A DNA stretch of 64,000 bases, taken from Eonycteris spelaea. Lineage: Eukaryota > Chordata > Mammalia > Chiroptera > Pteropodidae. This document shows positions 39,401 to 53,200 of this stretch, one piece after another (the first letter of the stretch is position 1; each line of letters begins with the position of its first letter). The stretch is taken from positions 1,798,001 through 1,862,000 of the forward strand of contig PUFA01000072.1 of assembly GCA_003508835.1 (NCBI GenBank), written 5' to 3'. The notes beneath the pieces are model-generated. The model ran no database searches, was not told where the DNA came from, and was given only the letters and a program-made list of their open reading frames with translations. Position numbers and translations under genes: made by a program.

Positions 39401-41227
39401 GTAAAGTACAGTAAACCTAATTTATAATAGTCTAAAAATCATTTACTCAAATAATGAAATAGTATATAAAGATCTTCCCTCATTTATGAGCTCAGAGTTC
39501 AGAGTACATTTTCTTATAAAAATATAAGAAAAAGTGATTAGGTTCTAGACCAGTCTACAAAACTTTTTCGGTACGTACCATACTCAAGTTTGGTTTCAAT
39601 CAAAAAAATTTCTGGGGTAGGAACTTAAGAGATTCAGATTCGTGTGTGTGTGTGCGTGTGCGTGTGTGTGTGCGTTTCAATGTATTCAAAGACTCTTAAT
39701 GAGGAAAACTTCTTTACAGAAAAGGTCTAGTTAAAAAATGATAGAACAAATGATAGAATCAAATCACCATATTATATCATCTTAAGGATGTGTTCTCTGC
39801 TATTAGGAAAATAATGGTATTTCATAAGAGGCAATCAATCCCCTACCCAGGTATTCTGATCCAAAAATACCATTAACCCTCTGAAAGCAAACTGAGTTCA
39901 CATTCTATCCTTCTAAACTTTTAAGGTATTAACGAGCTAAGGACTAGCATAAACTCATAATGTATAGCTTTTCTATTAATCTGTCCCTAGTTAATTTGCT
40001 TTAAGTGGAAAACAGTGTTTCCCTCCAGTTCAGTTGTAAATACTGATTTTTTTTTAAATAATGGTTCTAAAACTCTTCATCTCTTTAACTTCATTAAACT
40101 ATAGGATTACAAAAATCTCAAGCATTTACTTCAAAATACCACAAAGAAGGTATATTAACTACCAACACATACATTTGAATCCTCACAGTCCAGAAGTTCT
40201 AACCCTACAACAAATAGTATCGGTTCTGATATTTACAACACTATTATCATTGGGTATGACAAATACTGTAAATGACTAGCAAGAGGAATATATTTGTAGT
40301 TGCCCCTCAAACCAAAATTATATATAGATCTTGATCTGCAACTTCTGAACATAAACACTAAAGTCTTCTTTAAAAATTCTAAGAAAAAAACTACAAAGAG
40401 AAAAAAATAACTTCCAACTAAGGGTAAAAGAGAAATTTTTTTAAGGGAAAAAAATGAAGTAAAATAATCAGAATGCATATGACTAGAAACTAAAACAAAA
40501 CACATTAAGAATAATAAGAAACAAAAGAATATTTTATAGATATTTAAAGTTTCAATATGGTCATGGAAACATTTTCAAAGCAATTATAAGTAGCTAAGGA
40601 AATAAAGTTTTACCTACTACTGTTATTTTCCTAATCCCAAGCATTAAATCTAGAGGCAAAACGAATGTCTGTATTATACATTTGATTACAAATTCTCAAC
40701 AGTGGATTTGAGTTTAAGATGCTAGAAAGACATGTGCTCCTTTTTCTCCTTAAAATTTAAAAACTGACATTCTGGTAAAAAAAGTTTCTAATCTAAAATC
40801 CAGGGTAAAAGTTTCATTGTGAAATTGAGCTTTCTGTTAACAACAAAGAAATTATAAAGAATACAAAACAGCATACTTGCTATAGGGGTCATTTTTGGCA
40901 ACATTAAACCCTTTTCATGAACTTACGTGAAATGTCTGAAACAGACACAGGAGAAAAAATCCAAGGTATTAAAACATAAACTTTAAAAGTGATATCTACC
41001 AATCTTTCCAAAATATGGCCCAAATTTCCAGTTTAATCTTCAACCTTAACCACATAAAATCTTTCTGATTGCTGATCATATCCAGTATCAAATCATGAAA
41101 AATCTGCCCGTTTTTCTTATGTTCTCACTCTATAGATTTTTAGACCACAAATTTGTAATTTTTTGCATGGTATCTATCATATGAAAATGAGTCACCTGAC
41201 AAGACTTAACAAGATACAGCTTGAAAT

Positions 41228-41269
<42 letters not shown>

Positions 41270-44200
41270 TCCTAAAGAAATTCTAAAGTAGATGTATCTC
41301 TAAAGAGATTTTAAATTCTCAGATTATTTTTCAAAATCTATTTCAGAAAAGATATACAATAAAACACTAACCAAAAAAAAAAAAAAAAAGCTACTGTAGC
41401 TTAAAAATATGACTAAAGATAAAGGACATTTCACAATGATAAAGTTAATGCAACAAGAAAATATAAAAATTATGTGCATCTAATAACACAGCCACAAATT
41501 ACATAACGTAAAAACTGAAAAATTTTTTAAAAAGGCAACATCACAGTAAATAGTTAGAAATAATTTATAAGTATCTTGCAGAGATGGAAAAAAACATAGA
41601 AAGGACATAGATTTGAATAACATAATAAGAAACCTTGACCTAAGTGTCCTACACTGCACCCAACAACTAAAAATACATATCCTCTTCTAGTGTACATGGG
41701 ACATATATCAATATTAATAAATGCTGCACCATAAAACAAGCCTAAACAAATCTTAGTACATAAAATATGCACAGAATGTTCTCTAACTATAGTGGGTTAA
41801 ACTAGATATAACAAAAAAGTCACTAGAAAATTCCAAATGTTTGGGTACTATGCAATATACTTCCATATAAGTGATGAGTTAAAAAAATATATAATGAAAA
41901 TTAGAAAATATTTTAAATTGAATGATAAAGACAATATAACATAAAATATTTGTGAGATGCAGCAATAGCAGTACATAGAGGGGAAAACGCGTAGTCTGAC
42001 AGCAGACATAGAAAAAAGAAAAACTAAAAATCATCTAAGCATCCATCTTAAGAAGATGGGAGAAAAAATAATAAAGAGGGTTTAAGAAACTTTTGGAGGT
42101 GATGGATATATTTATGCCATAGATTGCAGTGATGGTTTCATGGGTGCATATTTATCTCCAAACACATCAAGCTGTATATATTAAATACATACAGCTTTTT
42201 GTATTTCAATTATAACTTGATAAAATGGCTTTTCAAGAATCAGAGGAGGAAGGGATCCACAAAAATGCAAAAACAAAAGAAAATGTAATAAAGATAAGAA
42301 ATAAACTACAGAAAACATACAACAGAGAAGTAATCAACAAAGCCAAATGTTTTTGGTTTTTTTTTTTTAGACTAATAAAAATTGTTAACAGTCCTGTGAA
42401 ATGCTGAGAGAGAAGAGATAACCAATTTCTGGGTTGAAAAAAGTGAATATCACTATCAATCCTGCAGTCATTAAAAAGGTAGGATGTTATTATGCCAATA
42501 AAAATTTAAATTTAAATGAATTGAGGATTCCTAGAAAAATAAAACTTATTAAAACTGATAGAAGAAAAAAGAAAATATGAATAGCCCACTACATACCCCC
42601 AAAATGCAACCTACAATTAATAACTTTCCCACAATGAAAATTTCAGGACCAGATGGTTTCAGCAAATACTTAAGGAATAAATAATACCAACCCACAAGAG
42701 GAAAAATGGGAACTTGTCCCAAGTCAGTTTATGAGGTCAGCATGATCTTGACACCAAAGCCTGACATGGATATTATCAGAGAAGGAAAACTGTAAGTCAG
42801 TCTAGTCTCACTCATGGAAGGAGTTGGAAAAATCCTAAATAAAATAGGATGCAACAATACGTAAGAATGAAAATACATCATGACTAAGTTTCCAGGAATA
42901 TGAGACTGGATTAACACTTTTTTAAAAAATCAGTGTAGGAACGTCTGCTTCTAGTTAAGATAGAGGGACTAAATTTACCCTCTCCCATGAAACAACCACA
43001 AACCTAAAAAGAGAGCACTTACTAGAAAACAAAGGAACTCAAAGGTACTTCACAAAAGAAGATAATAACTAAATGACCTATATACACATATAAATATATG
43101 CACGCGTGCACATGCACACATACATGCGCCTGCGAGAAAATGCTCAACATTCTTAGTTGCCAGGAAACTGCAAGTTAAAATCAGAATAAGATATCCCCAC
43201 ATTCCTATCAGAATGGCTAAAATAAAGGTGGTGGGGGGAGGAGATTATGTGATATTCTTATAATACACAGAAAAAAATCTTTCATGATTTTCATCAAGGT
43301 ATTAACTATAATTCTTGACTTTTAATGGTACTTCCAGGGTTTATTTTCTTGTTTTGCTCATCTATATTTTCTAATTTGATTCTCAAAAAATATAAATAGC
43401 TCCTATAACTATTTTTTTCCTTTTTTAAAAATGGCAAAAGAAAAAGCATAATGACATTTCAGGGCTGCTACATAACTTATTTTGAGTATAATTTATTTTT
43501 AAAAAGTGTGTAATATGAATTACTGATTAACTTACATTTTTATATCAAATACACCTTACAAAAATGTTTTGTGACAATGGTTTTTCTATTATGATATTAC
43601 AGTTTGAAATGTTAAAAAAAACTACATGAGCACATGCAAACATAGAATTAATCTGTTAGCACATACAGAACTGGAATGATCAAATCATTCGACACTGAGC
43701 CATTAGTATGTAAGTACTTAAAACCAAAATATCTGCCACTACGGTCTGGTGATAAAATATACAATTAAGTCTATTAGACAAAAACAGCTAAATGAACTTT
43801 AAAAAGCATGACAATTATGATGAGTTTCAAGCACTAACTGCAAGAACGTTTGTCAAACTCCAAATGTTAGGTGACAATTTAGCAATCAAGGATGGCACTT
43901 AGGTAAGCAAGCAGCATGAATGAACACATACTTTAAGTTTTAGGTGACATTCAGCTTTTACTACAAAAGGGAAGGATTCCCCCCATTACAGAGGCATTGA
44001 TTGATACACTGCCCTCTGTACCTGGCACATCCGGGGGGAGCTCAGATGCCACCTTCTTCTCTGCCATGTTGCTGCTATCATGGGTTTCTGAGAAACACCC
44101 CACGGGACTCCTCCCTTCAGAGGGACTAGTCTCTTCTGAAGAAGCATTTGTTGTGTTGTCGCCAAGATTTGCTGACACAGAGTTACCTTTATCCCCAACT

Positions 44201-47200
44201 TCTGTTGGCTCTACAGTAAAATGCACAACAAAACTTTAAAGATATCCTTTAAAATTGCTTTAGGACACATGGCCACATTCAATCCACTACTAAAAACGAT
44301 CGGTCACCAAAAACTCCGACTTTCATTTGATAGCCATTCTGAAGAAATAATATTCTGAGATATTTCTGCAGTAGGCAATCCAAAGAGTATTTAAGAATAT
44401 TAAACATGTTAAGAATGTTTAAGTAATACAAAAATGAACATATTTTATCATATACAAAAGTGGACATTCTAGTATAAAAATAGTGATTTTTTTGCTAACA
44501 AATCTCACAGGGAAATGGCACCTTATTAGAAAGTATAAAGAGAGACATGGGTATACCATTGTAGAAATCCACCAAGGCATAAAACTCATTACGATGACTG
44601 TATGTTACAAGGGAAAAAGGGTATCCTCATCTCTTTAGAAATAAAAAATTAAAGTTGCTTGTAATAAAAAAGATCTATTTTCATTTGCAAGTAAAACTGG
44701 AGATTTCATAAATAACATTGATGAACTATTTCTTTTTAACCAAGTAATTTTTTACCCTCAGATTTTCCTTGCTCAGGATCATCTTCTGGTGCTTTGTCGT
44801 CACTGTCTTTTTCAAGGGACTGGTCTTCAAACTCCTCTCTGCTCTTCTCAGCATCTTTGGAGTTATTCTCAGTCTCACTGTTGTCCTTTTCTACTTCTTC
44901 TGGGCTTTTAACAACATCAATCTCTCCCTTTTTGGCTTTAATGGATTCTAAAATTTCTTCTATAATAAAAACAAATACAAAATTTTGTTTCCATATATAC
45001 CAAATACAAAAGTACTACTAATGCCATGTAAGAGTTTCAAGTTATTAAAGTTAAATATGTTAACAGCATTAAAACTATGAATATGGATCACGATTACCAA
45101 TAAAATTTGATATGTAGAGAACTCAACCAATTTGATTATCTTAACTTACTAGAAAATATACGTTAATTATAAGTTCTTTCTCTTTAAAAAATTAGTCTAC
45201 CTTTTGAAACTGAGACTTGATTATAGAATACTGTCACATGCTCTCCCACATGAGAAAAATTGTAAGCTGACATAGACCCACAGTCTGGGCGGCACAGTAC
45301 AGTGATCAAAACCTTAAGACCCACTGACCTAGTTGCAGACAGGACTTGAATTAGCTGTGTGACCCTGGGCAAGCTACCTAACCTTCAGTCACTGTAAACT
45401 GAGAAAATAAAGGTCCATTTGGAAACATTTCTCTCTGCAGTCCCATAACTTTTCTTAAGATCACTAAATCCCTAAGGGCTGTAATCCTCTTTGAACTTGA
45501 GCAGTGATACTACGACATGTACAGACCACAGGTTATTCTTTGGGTTATGATCCATTACTATCGCTTTTTATTTTGTTGCTCAAATTGTTCAAGCTTTAGC
45601 CATTGAGAGCTTTTTCAGGTGAATCCTGTGTCCTTTAAACACACCTCATTCATTCATTCATCTAGCACTTCCTTACTTTCCAGCACTACAAGATACTCCA
45701 GGCTCACCTTGCAAGTTTTCCCTGCCTCCACCCCAGAATCCACCATTTCTCTAAGGGGTCTTTGTCTCTTTTTATTGGAGAACAGTATTCAGAAGCCATG
45801 ATCTGGGTGCTAGGTGTGCCTGTTACTTCTGGGGTATCACTGCTTCTATAGTCTCTCATCCAACAGAACTAGGAAATGCATGCATACTAATTCACATACA
45901 TATACGCATTATTTCTGTAGCTATCTGTGTGTGTGTGGTTCATTCAAGCATGGCCCTGTTGCTTCTCTGTAACTTGTTTCTCTGACAGGAGAAACCTGGT
46001 TCTCATTAACTACAATGTACTTATTTGGTCCACACTAGTATACATAGTAATTACAGAATTGATAAACTGTCTACACCCATGAGAAAAAAATTTACCAACT
46101 AGAGTATAATGTTTGTAAACAAGAAGAAACATTCTTAATGCCATACACTCAAGGGACTTCTTTTGGGATTTTTAAAATTTCCTTGTTTACATTTCCTTTG
46201 TTTAAGTGTTTTCTAACTTCATTTCATCACTATTTCTTAAATTGCAGATGTCTACAATGTTTCCTAGGATTAGAAAAACCTTGTAAAGTCATTGCTGGAA
46301 AATACTGACTTTTCTGGTAAAGTGACTTACAGTTGAGCTGGCCGGAGTTAATTCCTCAAACCCTCTCTCACCTTCTCTACTAATTCCTATAAAAATGTGG
46401 AGCCGCTGAAGATCTAAGACAGCACAAGACGAGATTTCAAATGAAAGTAATTCCAACTGGCATATTTCTTCCTCATCATCCAAGTCATCCCAGGATCCTT
46501 TTTAACATGACTTCCTTTCCTCTCTTTACCTATCTACACATGCTACTTGCAGTTTTGACTTACACTAGCTCCATTTATTCTTGTTAAGTATACTAAACTT
46601 ATCAATGGAAGTACCACAAATCACTCTTTTTAAAAGAACTTTTTATTTAGAAAATTATCTGCTTTTCTTAGAGCCATATTATTTGTCTTTCAAACATAGC
46701 TTCACTCTGCTCTTCTACTGCTCGATAGTCCTAACCAAACTGTAGTAATTCCTTCCAACTTCCACAGTGCCAGTTAATAAGAATCAAACATTAAAAACAA
46801 ATCTATAAAAATCACAAGCAGAATGACCACAGATCTCTGATTTCTATAACAGTTCTAATTTCAAATATTCTATCTGTTACCACTCTATCAAGCACATATA
46901 TATTTATCAGTCTGGATGTGTTTGTTTCAGGTTTAAAAAAACTACGACATGCAAAGCTATTAGAAAAACAGACCAAAAAAGTTAGAAGAGAAAAACATTA
47001 AAAGATGAAAGTAAAATAATCAGTTTAGGTCATATCTGATCTATATAACACATATATTCTAGAAACACATACATACTATGCCTTGCAGGAATATTTCAAA
47101 ACTAAGCTGAAAGAATTAACCTACCAGACATCAGTAAATCTCTTAGAAAAATTCATTCCAAAAATAAACTTCCTTCAAACAAGCAAAACAAGCCACTACA

Positions 47201-50200
47201 AAACACAATTACCATAAGGTATAAGATAAAACAAATTTAGTAAACCATTTACAGTTACAAATATACAGTAAACTGTGGATTCTAAATGATGGGCATGTGA
47301 GTGTTTACTGTATAATTCTTTTGATCTTTCTGTATATTTGAAATTTTTCATAAAAGGAAAAAATAAAAAAGAAAATTCAACAACCAAAAATAGACTTAAA
47401 TTCCCAAAAGTGGACATACATGTATATAAAAACTTGATGGTTCTAAATTTGAAAGGATTAATGCTATTCAAGAAATTAAAAATGTCAAGTCATTAGGACA
47501 GGCTATGATTCTGAAATTACTGTTATGATTCTGCAAATTATTCCTGGCTATTTCAGAACCTCGGTAGTTTCTGTTGTTTTCATCCCATAAAATTCCAAGT
47601 TGAAGAACACCACTAGGCATTATTTTGGGTATTTACCTGGGGCTGCACGCTCCTAAAATGACTATCATAGCCAAGATTTTGTTTCCCAGAGAGAGCAAAT
47701 TAAGGTAACAGTGGCAGACCAGTTTTTAATGGGAATTCTTCTACCTGAATGTTTAACCCATTGCCAGTACACTTCTTGACAACATTGCTGAGAGGGCTTA
47801 CGGCTTGTAAAAACATCTAGGTGAACACCTGGCCTAAAGGAAGTACACGAAAATGTCATTTCCCTTTCTCTTCCCCAACAATCTTCAACTTGTGAATTCC
47901 TCCTCCTTTAGTACCAAGTTGCTTGCACCTTAGTAAAAGAGGAGGAGGAAGAGGGGAAAAAAAGAAAGAAAAATCACTTTTCATCCAGATCTCACCATTA
48001 AATCCAAGGTGCAGTTACCTTAATTAAATGCACTCCACGTTGTACGAGGAGGGTAACTGCAGGGCGCAAGGCAGGCAGCCCATAAGTCCGGCCATCCGAC
48101 TTTCTAAGAACACACTGTGGCCTACCACTCAAAGCTCTCTCTGCTGTTCTTGATTACTATAAAAGGTTTAACTAATATTTAAAGTACACTGCATGCCAAA
48201 TTACACTGAAACATGCTTAATGGAAATCTGAAAAATATAAAAAGGAAACCAACTATAATCCTACTATGTTAACTGGTTATTTTTTAATGATAAAGGCTGG
48301 TCTATTTACCCAATTGGTTATTTAAAAGAAGAGAATTTAAGTACCTCAAAGACTCATACTGTTTTTGCATGGTTCCTTATATAATTCTCCAATGTACAGT
48401 GTTCTATCACATGATAATCCATAATGGAATTAACCAATTCCTCTATATAAACATTTTTAGTTTTTTACATTCCCTAAATCAGATCACTGAATGTTTTGAT
48501 TATCCATTCCTATTTTGGTTTTGTTCTTTATTAAGATGATACTATGTATACAATTTGTACACAAAAAAAACTCTAAAAAATATTTCTAGTTCAACGTACT
48601 TGATAAAAATACACTTCATATCGCTTTTTAGAGGACTGGACATGTTTCTAAAAGCCGAGAATGCAAAAAAGTAAAAAAGGGATTTATTTGTCCATTTTAA
48701 TGCCATGATTCATGAAAGGAAATTATGAGGGGAGGTAACACAAACTTCCTCTCCAAAAATATTCATAAATTCAAGAGACTATTAATGCAGAGTGTGTGAG
48801 AATAAGCTTGTATATACCTGAATTAAATAAGCTTATTAAATGCAAAATCTATTTTAAGAAAATGGAAAATGGGGAAAATTAATAGGCATGTATGTTTAGT
48901 AGATAGCATAAGTAGAAGAGCAGAAACCAGGCAGTTAAAGTGTACTTTCAGAGTCTTACCAATCATTTTACCTAAGTTGATTAAAAGGTACTATTAGAAA
49001 ACATAGGTTACTTATTAAACATGCACAGAGTGTATCTGGCATGATTTCTTAAAATGATAATAATGGTTGTCTCAAAAAGGGAAGGTGAAACTGGGGATTA
49101 TGACGGTAACTTCTAAAAATTATCGTGTGCATCTCATTATCTTTAAAAAAGCAAAGGATTTTTTTAAAAAGCAAAAAGTTGAGCAACAAAATAAAGTAGT
49201 AACTGAAACATAACCCAAAGTATAAAAGAAATATCCATGAGTTTATAGTGACATAAATAAATGACTGAAAAAATAAATGGAGGACAGATAGATCTCCTGT
49301 GCAGAAAAACCCCAAATAATTTATGTAGATAACTGTTCCTTCAAGAAGGTGAAACATAATACCTTAACCCCTAAGTGTGGGCTGTGGCATGGTGACTGTC
49401 TTCCCTAAAGCACAGAATGAGTGGGAGGAATAATTTTACAAGGTAGAAACCTGACAAACACTACTTCAACCAGTCGATCAAGGTCGACATCATCAGTGGT
49501 AAGTCAAGTTGACAGCATGTACTGCTATGATGACGACAATGGAACTTCACCTCTCTGGTCTTCCTCCCCAAAATGCATTACCCCAGGTTAACTATGGGGT
49601 GAGCATGTGACAAATCCATATTAAGGGCATTCTACTAGATAGCTGACCAGTACTCCTCAAACTTGTCAAAGTCATCCAAAATAAGGAAAGACTGAGAAAC
49701 CGCAACAGTCTAGAGGAACCTAAAGAGATATAACTAAATATAATGGGATGTCCTGGACCGGATCATGAGACAGAGAGCACCATTCAATAAATACTAAAGA
49801 AATGTGAATAAAGTATAGACTGTAGTTACTACAACGGATCAATACTGGTTCATTAGTTATGACAAAAGCAACGCACAGTAACGTAAGATGTGAACGGGAA
49901 TCCTGGTGCAGGGTATGTGGAAGGAAGTCTGTACTACCTTAGCAACTCTTCGGAAACTCTAAAAACATTCTAAAACTCAAAGTTTTATTAAAAAAATAAA
50001 GCTTTCCATCTGGCCACAGCCATCAGGGTTCTTAAAAGGCTTGGTTAAATGATTTCCAGAAAACATGTGGCAGACTCATAAAACCTCTTGAGATCTAAAT
50101 CTCTTTTCATACAAATATTTTAAACATCTATTTTGTGTGTAGAGGTAGTTCAACTAAAGGAATGTTTATTAAACTAAAACAAATGGAAAATAAAGCAAAG

Positions 50201-53200
50201 GGTAAATTTAAAAAAAATACCATTTCTCATAATTAAAAATAGGACTCCCAAAAAGGTTTAATAAGATACTTGAATCAAAGAAACAAATAAGCACTTTGGG
50301 AGATAGTAGTAATGACCAGACTGGGTGAGATACAAAACACTAACATGTACAGCACCTCTCACTTAGGCTGGGATTAACAAGGTTCTCTTGGCAAAATGTA
50401 AAATGTACAAAATGTAAAATATGCAAAATGTAAAATATACTCAAGTTAAAATATACACACTTGAAATATATATTTTTAAATTTTGTCATGATTTCATACG
50501 AAGAGTTTGTCTCAAATTGAACAAAAATGAAAATGAAAAATCTCCTTCTCACCATTAGCTGCCGCCAGAAAGGATTTATTACTGCCCCGAGCCTTATTGG
50601 TCAAGTCTTCAGTTATGTCCATGTGCCGGTGGATTTCTTCACGCATTTCTTCCAGAATTTTGCAGAGTTCTGCTTCCCAATAATCTTTGTCTAGACAGTC
50701 AATTAATTCTGCAAGCTGGACTTTTGTACTATAGTACCAAATTTTCTTTTCATTTTCATTTTCTGTATCTTCTTCTCTGTTTAAAAAAAGTACAAAAACA
50801 CTTGCTGTTAGACACAATGGCACTTATTTGGCAATGTCACCTGTCCAATGAAAGTTAAAATATGTAACAAAGTTTGTACACTAAAGCTCAATATGTATTT
50901 GCTCACAAGAGATCCCCTGGAGTCTCATTCAAACTCAAGTTAACTTTTATTTGAGCAACCTCTGATTATTTTGATTTTTCTATCCCACAGCAACTTAGGA
51001 TAAAATAATTATGAGTAATGGGGAGAAGAATTAGTATAGCAGCAAAAGAGGATATCTAAAAACATGACACAAAGAAACAAGACCTCAAAAGTAAGGGCAT
51101 GTGAGTACTTGATGGAGGACAGTGTTAGTTACATTTCAGTCAACTTTCAGATCATCACTGTAACAATGTGATGAGCAGATTTTTCACAACAAATATTTAA
51201 ACTAGTTCTGAACACAGCAGGTACAGAGCAGGTCCACATTACAATATAGTTTAAAAACATTTCCATCAAAATGGTATAAAAGCTCTGCTAAATTCTAGTC
51301 CTTGGAGGACCTCAATCAAGAGATAAGGTCTCATCTCTCTTCTTTTCTTATGGACAATCAGAGCTCAAATTGGAGAGAAACTTCCTTTCCGGCTTAAATC
51401 TCTCCAAAGGTCCCATGTACTTGTAATAGAGGTAGACACTTCAACAGGCAACTAACACAAGGCAAACTAATGTCTAGGACCAGAGTCAGAGAAGCACATG
51501 TGATAGAATTTTTCTCTCATTCAAAAGGAATTCAGGAGTGTGGCGAGGTATTTGATGAGAAAGACTCTAACTTTCCTGTCTACCCAAAGGTAAAAACTCA
51601 TGGAGCTGAAAGAACTGGGCTTTAAGAAAAATCTGGCTTTAAATGGGCTCTGTCACTTATGAGCTATAAGAGTGTGGACAAGACACAACTTCCCTGAGGA
51701 TCTGAGTCTTCTGATTTACAGTAACAGTACCTGTCTTCGGGACCACTATGATAATTAAAATTATAACAATGAGGCACATCATTAGTGATCAATAAAAATA
51801 GTATTGTCACTAGTAAGGTAGAAAATAAATCAATAAAAACTTAGCAGAATTCCAGGAATTAAGTTATTCTGAAGAAAGAAGGGATATAGTAAACCACAGA
51901 CAAATTAAAGGATAGAAAAAAAAAAATTTAAAGAAAAAAGATTAATAAAGGGTTTCTTTACCTAGCTTTGCTCTTTCAAATTAGCATCTGCTAGCATATG
52001 AGACTGGTATATTTTTAATGGGAGTGTTTTGCAACAATTTCTGAAATCATTTTTAAATCTATTCTAGATTTCTCTCTGTAATGGGTATTTCTACTGACCT
52101 TTCATGACTGAGTGATGACAGCAGTCTTATTCCGATTTACAATGTTAAAGATGTCAGAGTCCTCTAATCAAAAAAGACTAACAGAAAGCTTTCAAAAGGC
52201 AATACCAAATCAAAAATCTACTTGAGTGACAATATCAAATAAGAACGTACTTAGGAGTTTTGACTGAGCATAAGAGTTACAGCACTGCCAGATTCTTTAT
52301 TTTCTAAAATAGCAATCTTAAGAATTTCCCCAATATAAAGATGTCGAATTCTTTAACTGTTTGCTTTGTCTTCTTTACTCAGAAATATCTACAAATTTTA
52401 ATGGTACAAGAAAAACATTCTATGTAAAAATGGTTTTTTTGGAGGTGTAGAAAACATAATTTACAAGCATTAAGATATCAACATGAAAATGAGATGCCAT
52501 GGGAACAAATTTAATTAAATGGACATTCTGTCCATTTTTCCTTTTCCTCTTTTCATTCTGTCCATTTTTTTCACGCAAATCAGAGAATACTGAAAGGGTC
52601 CATAACAGCTGACTTAGTCCATGTTGACAATTGCAAAAAATTTCTATCTTAATAAAGAAAACTTTTCATTTTCACTATAACAGAGAACTAGCTACTTTCA
52701 TATGGAAGTCTGTTCTGGCCTGAAATTGCTCTTTTAGAAGGCTTTTCTTCTTAATGAGATGGTATAAACCTAATACATCCACCAACCAGTCCTGGTTCTG
52801 CCTGCTCGAGTTTGTGAAATAAACCTAACACCTCCTCCGCAAAGCCCTTTGAATCTTTCACAACAGCTATAATTTTACTGTTTTTTTTTTCCAGGCAAAT
52901 ATGCTCCAACTCTTTAATCATTCCTCATACAGCACATTTTCCAGAGTCTTCACTACTGTGATATTCTTCCCCTAAATGTATAGTTTGTCAACGTCCCTCT
53001 ATAAATGTGGCATGCAAGAACTATTCTTTATTCTCTTCATCAAAGATAATACTTAAGACTGACAAGTTTTTTCTTCCTGAAGCTACATGTAGAAGGATAA
53101 ATTCTTTAAAAGTATAAAGTAGCAAAAAGGGCAAGCAATAATCGCTAATGCTTTCAAAGAAAAGTTGTTTTAATACTTCTGCACTCAGGTACATTTTTTA

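Larger units (their letters stand above)
34966..44021 (-). other. BPTF intron 5
   Basis: About 9 kb and rich in old L1: 35700-36430, 37290-38180, 38180-38450, 38540-38970 and 41420-43240, all plus strand. It also contains the long 5S-derived SINE at 39010-39259, a GT repeat and a TA repeat. Pieces of unassigned AT-rich DNA lie between. Confidence 0.7.
44960..50552 (-). other. BPTF intron 3
   Basis: About 5.6 kb. It holds a MIR (45340-45420), old L1 pieces (45530-46010, 47200-47380, 49440-50000) and a short minisatellite (50391-50440). The rest is unassigned. Confidence 0.7.

Noticed and set aside
50391..50440. CRISPR-like repeat spacing
   Set aside because: Mammalian intron with a three-unit tandem repeat and no spacers.
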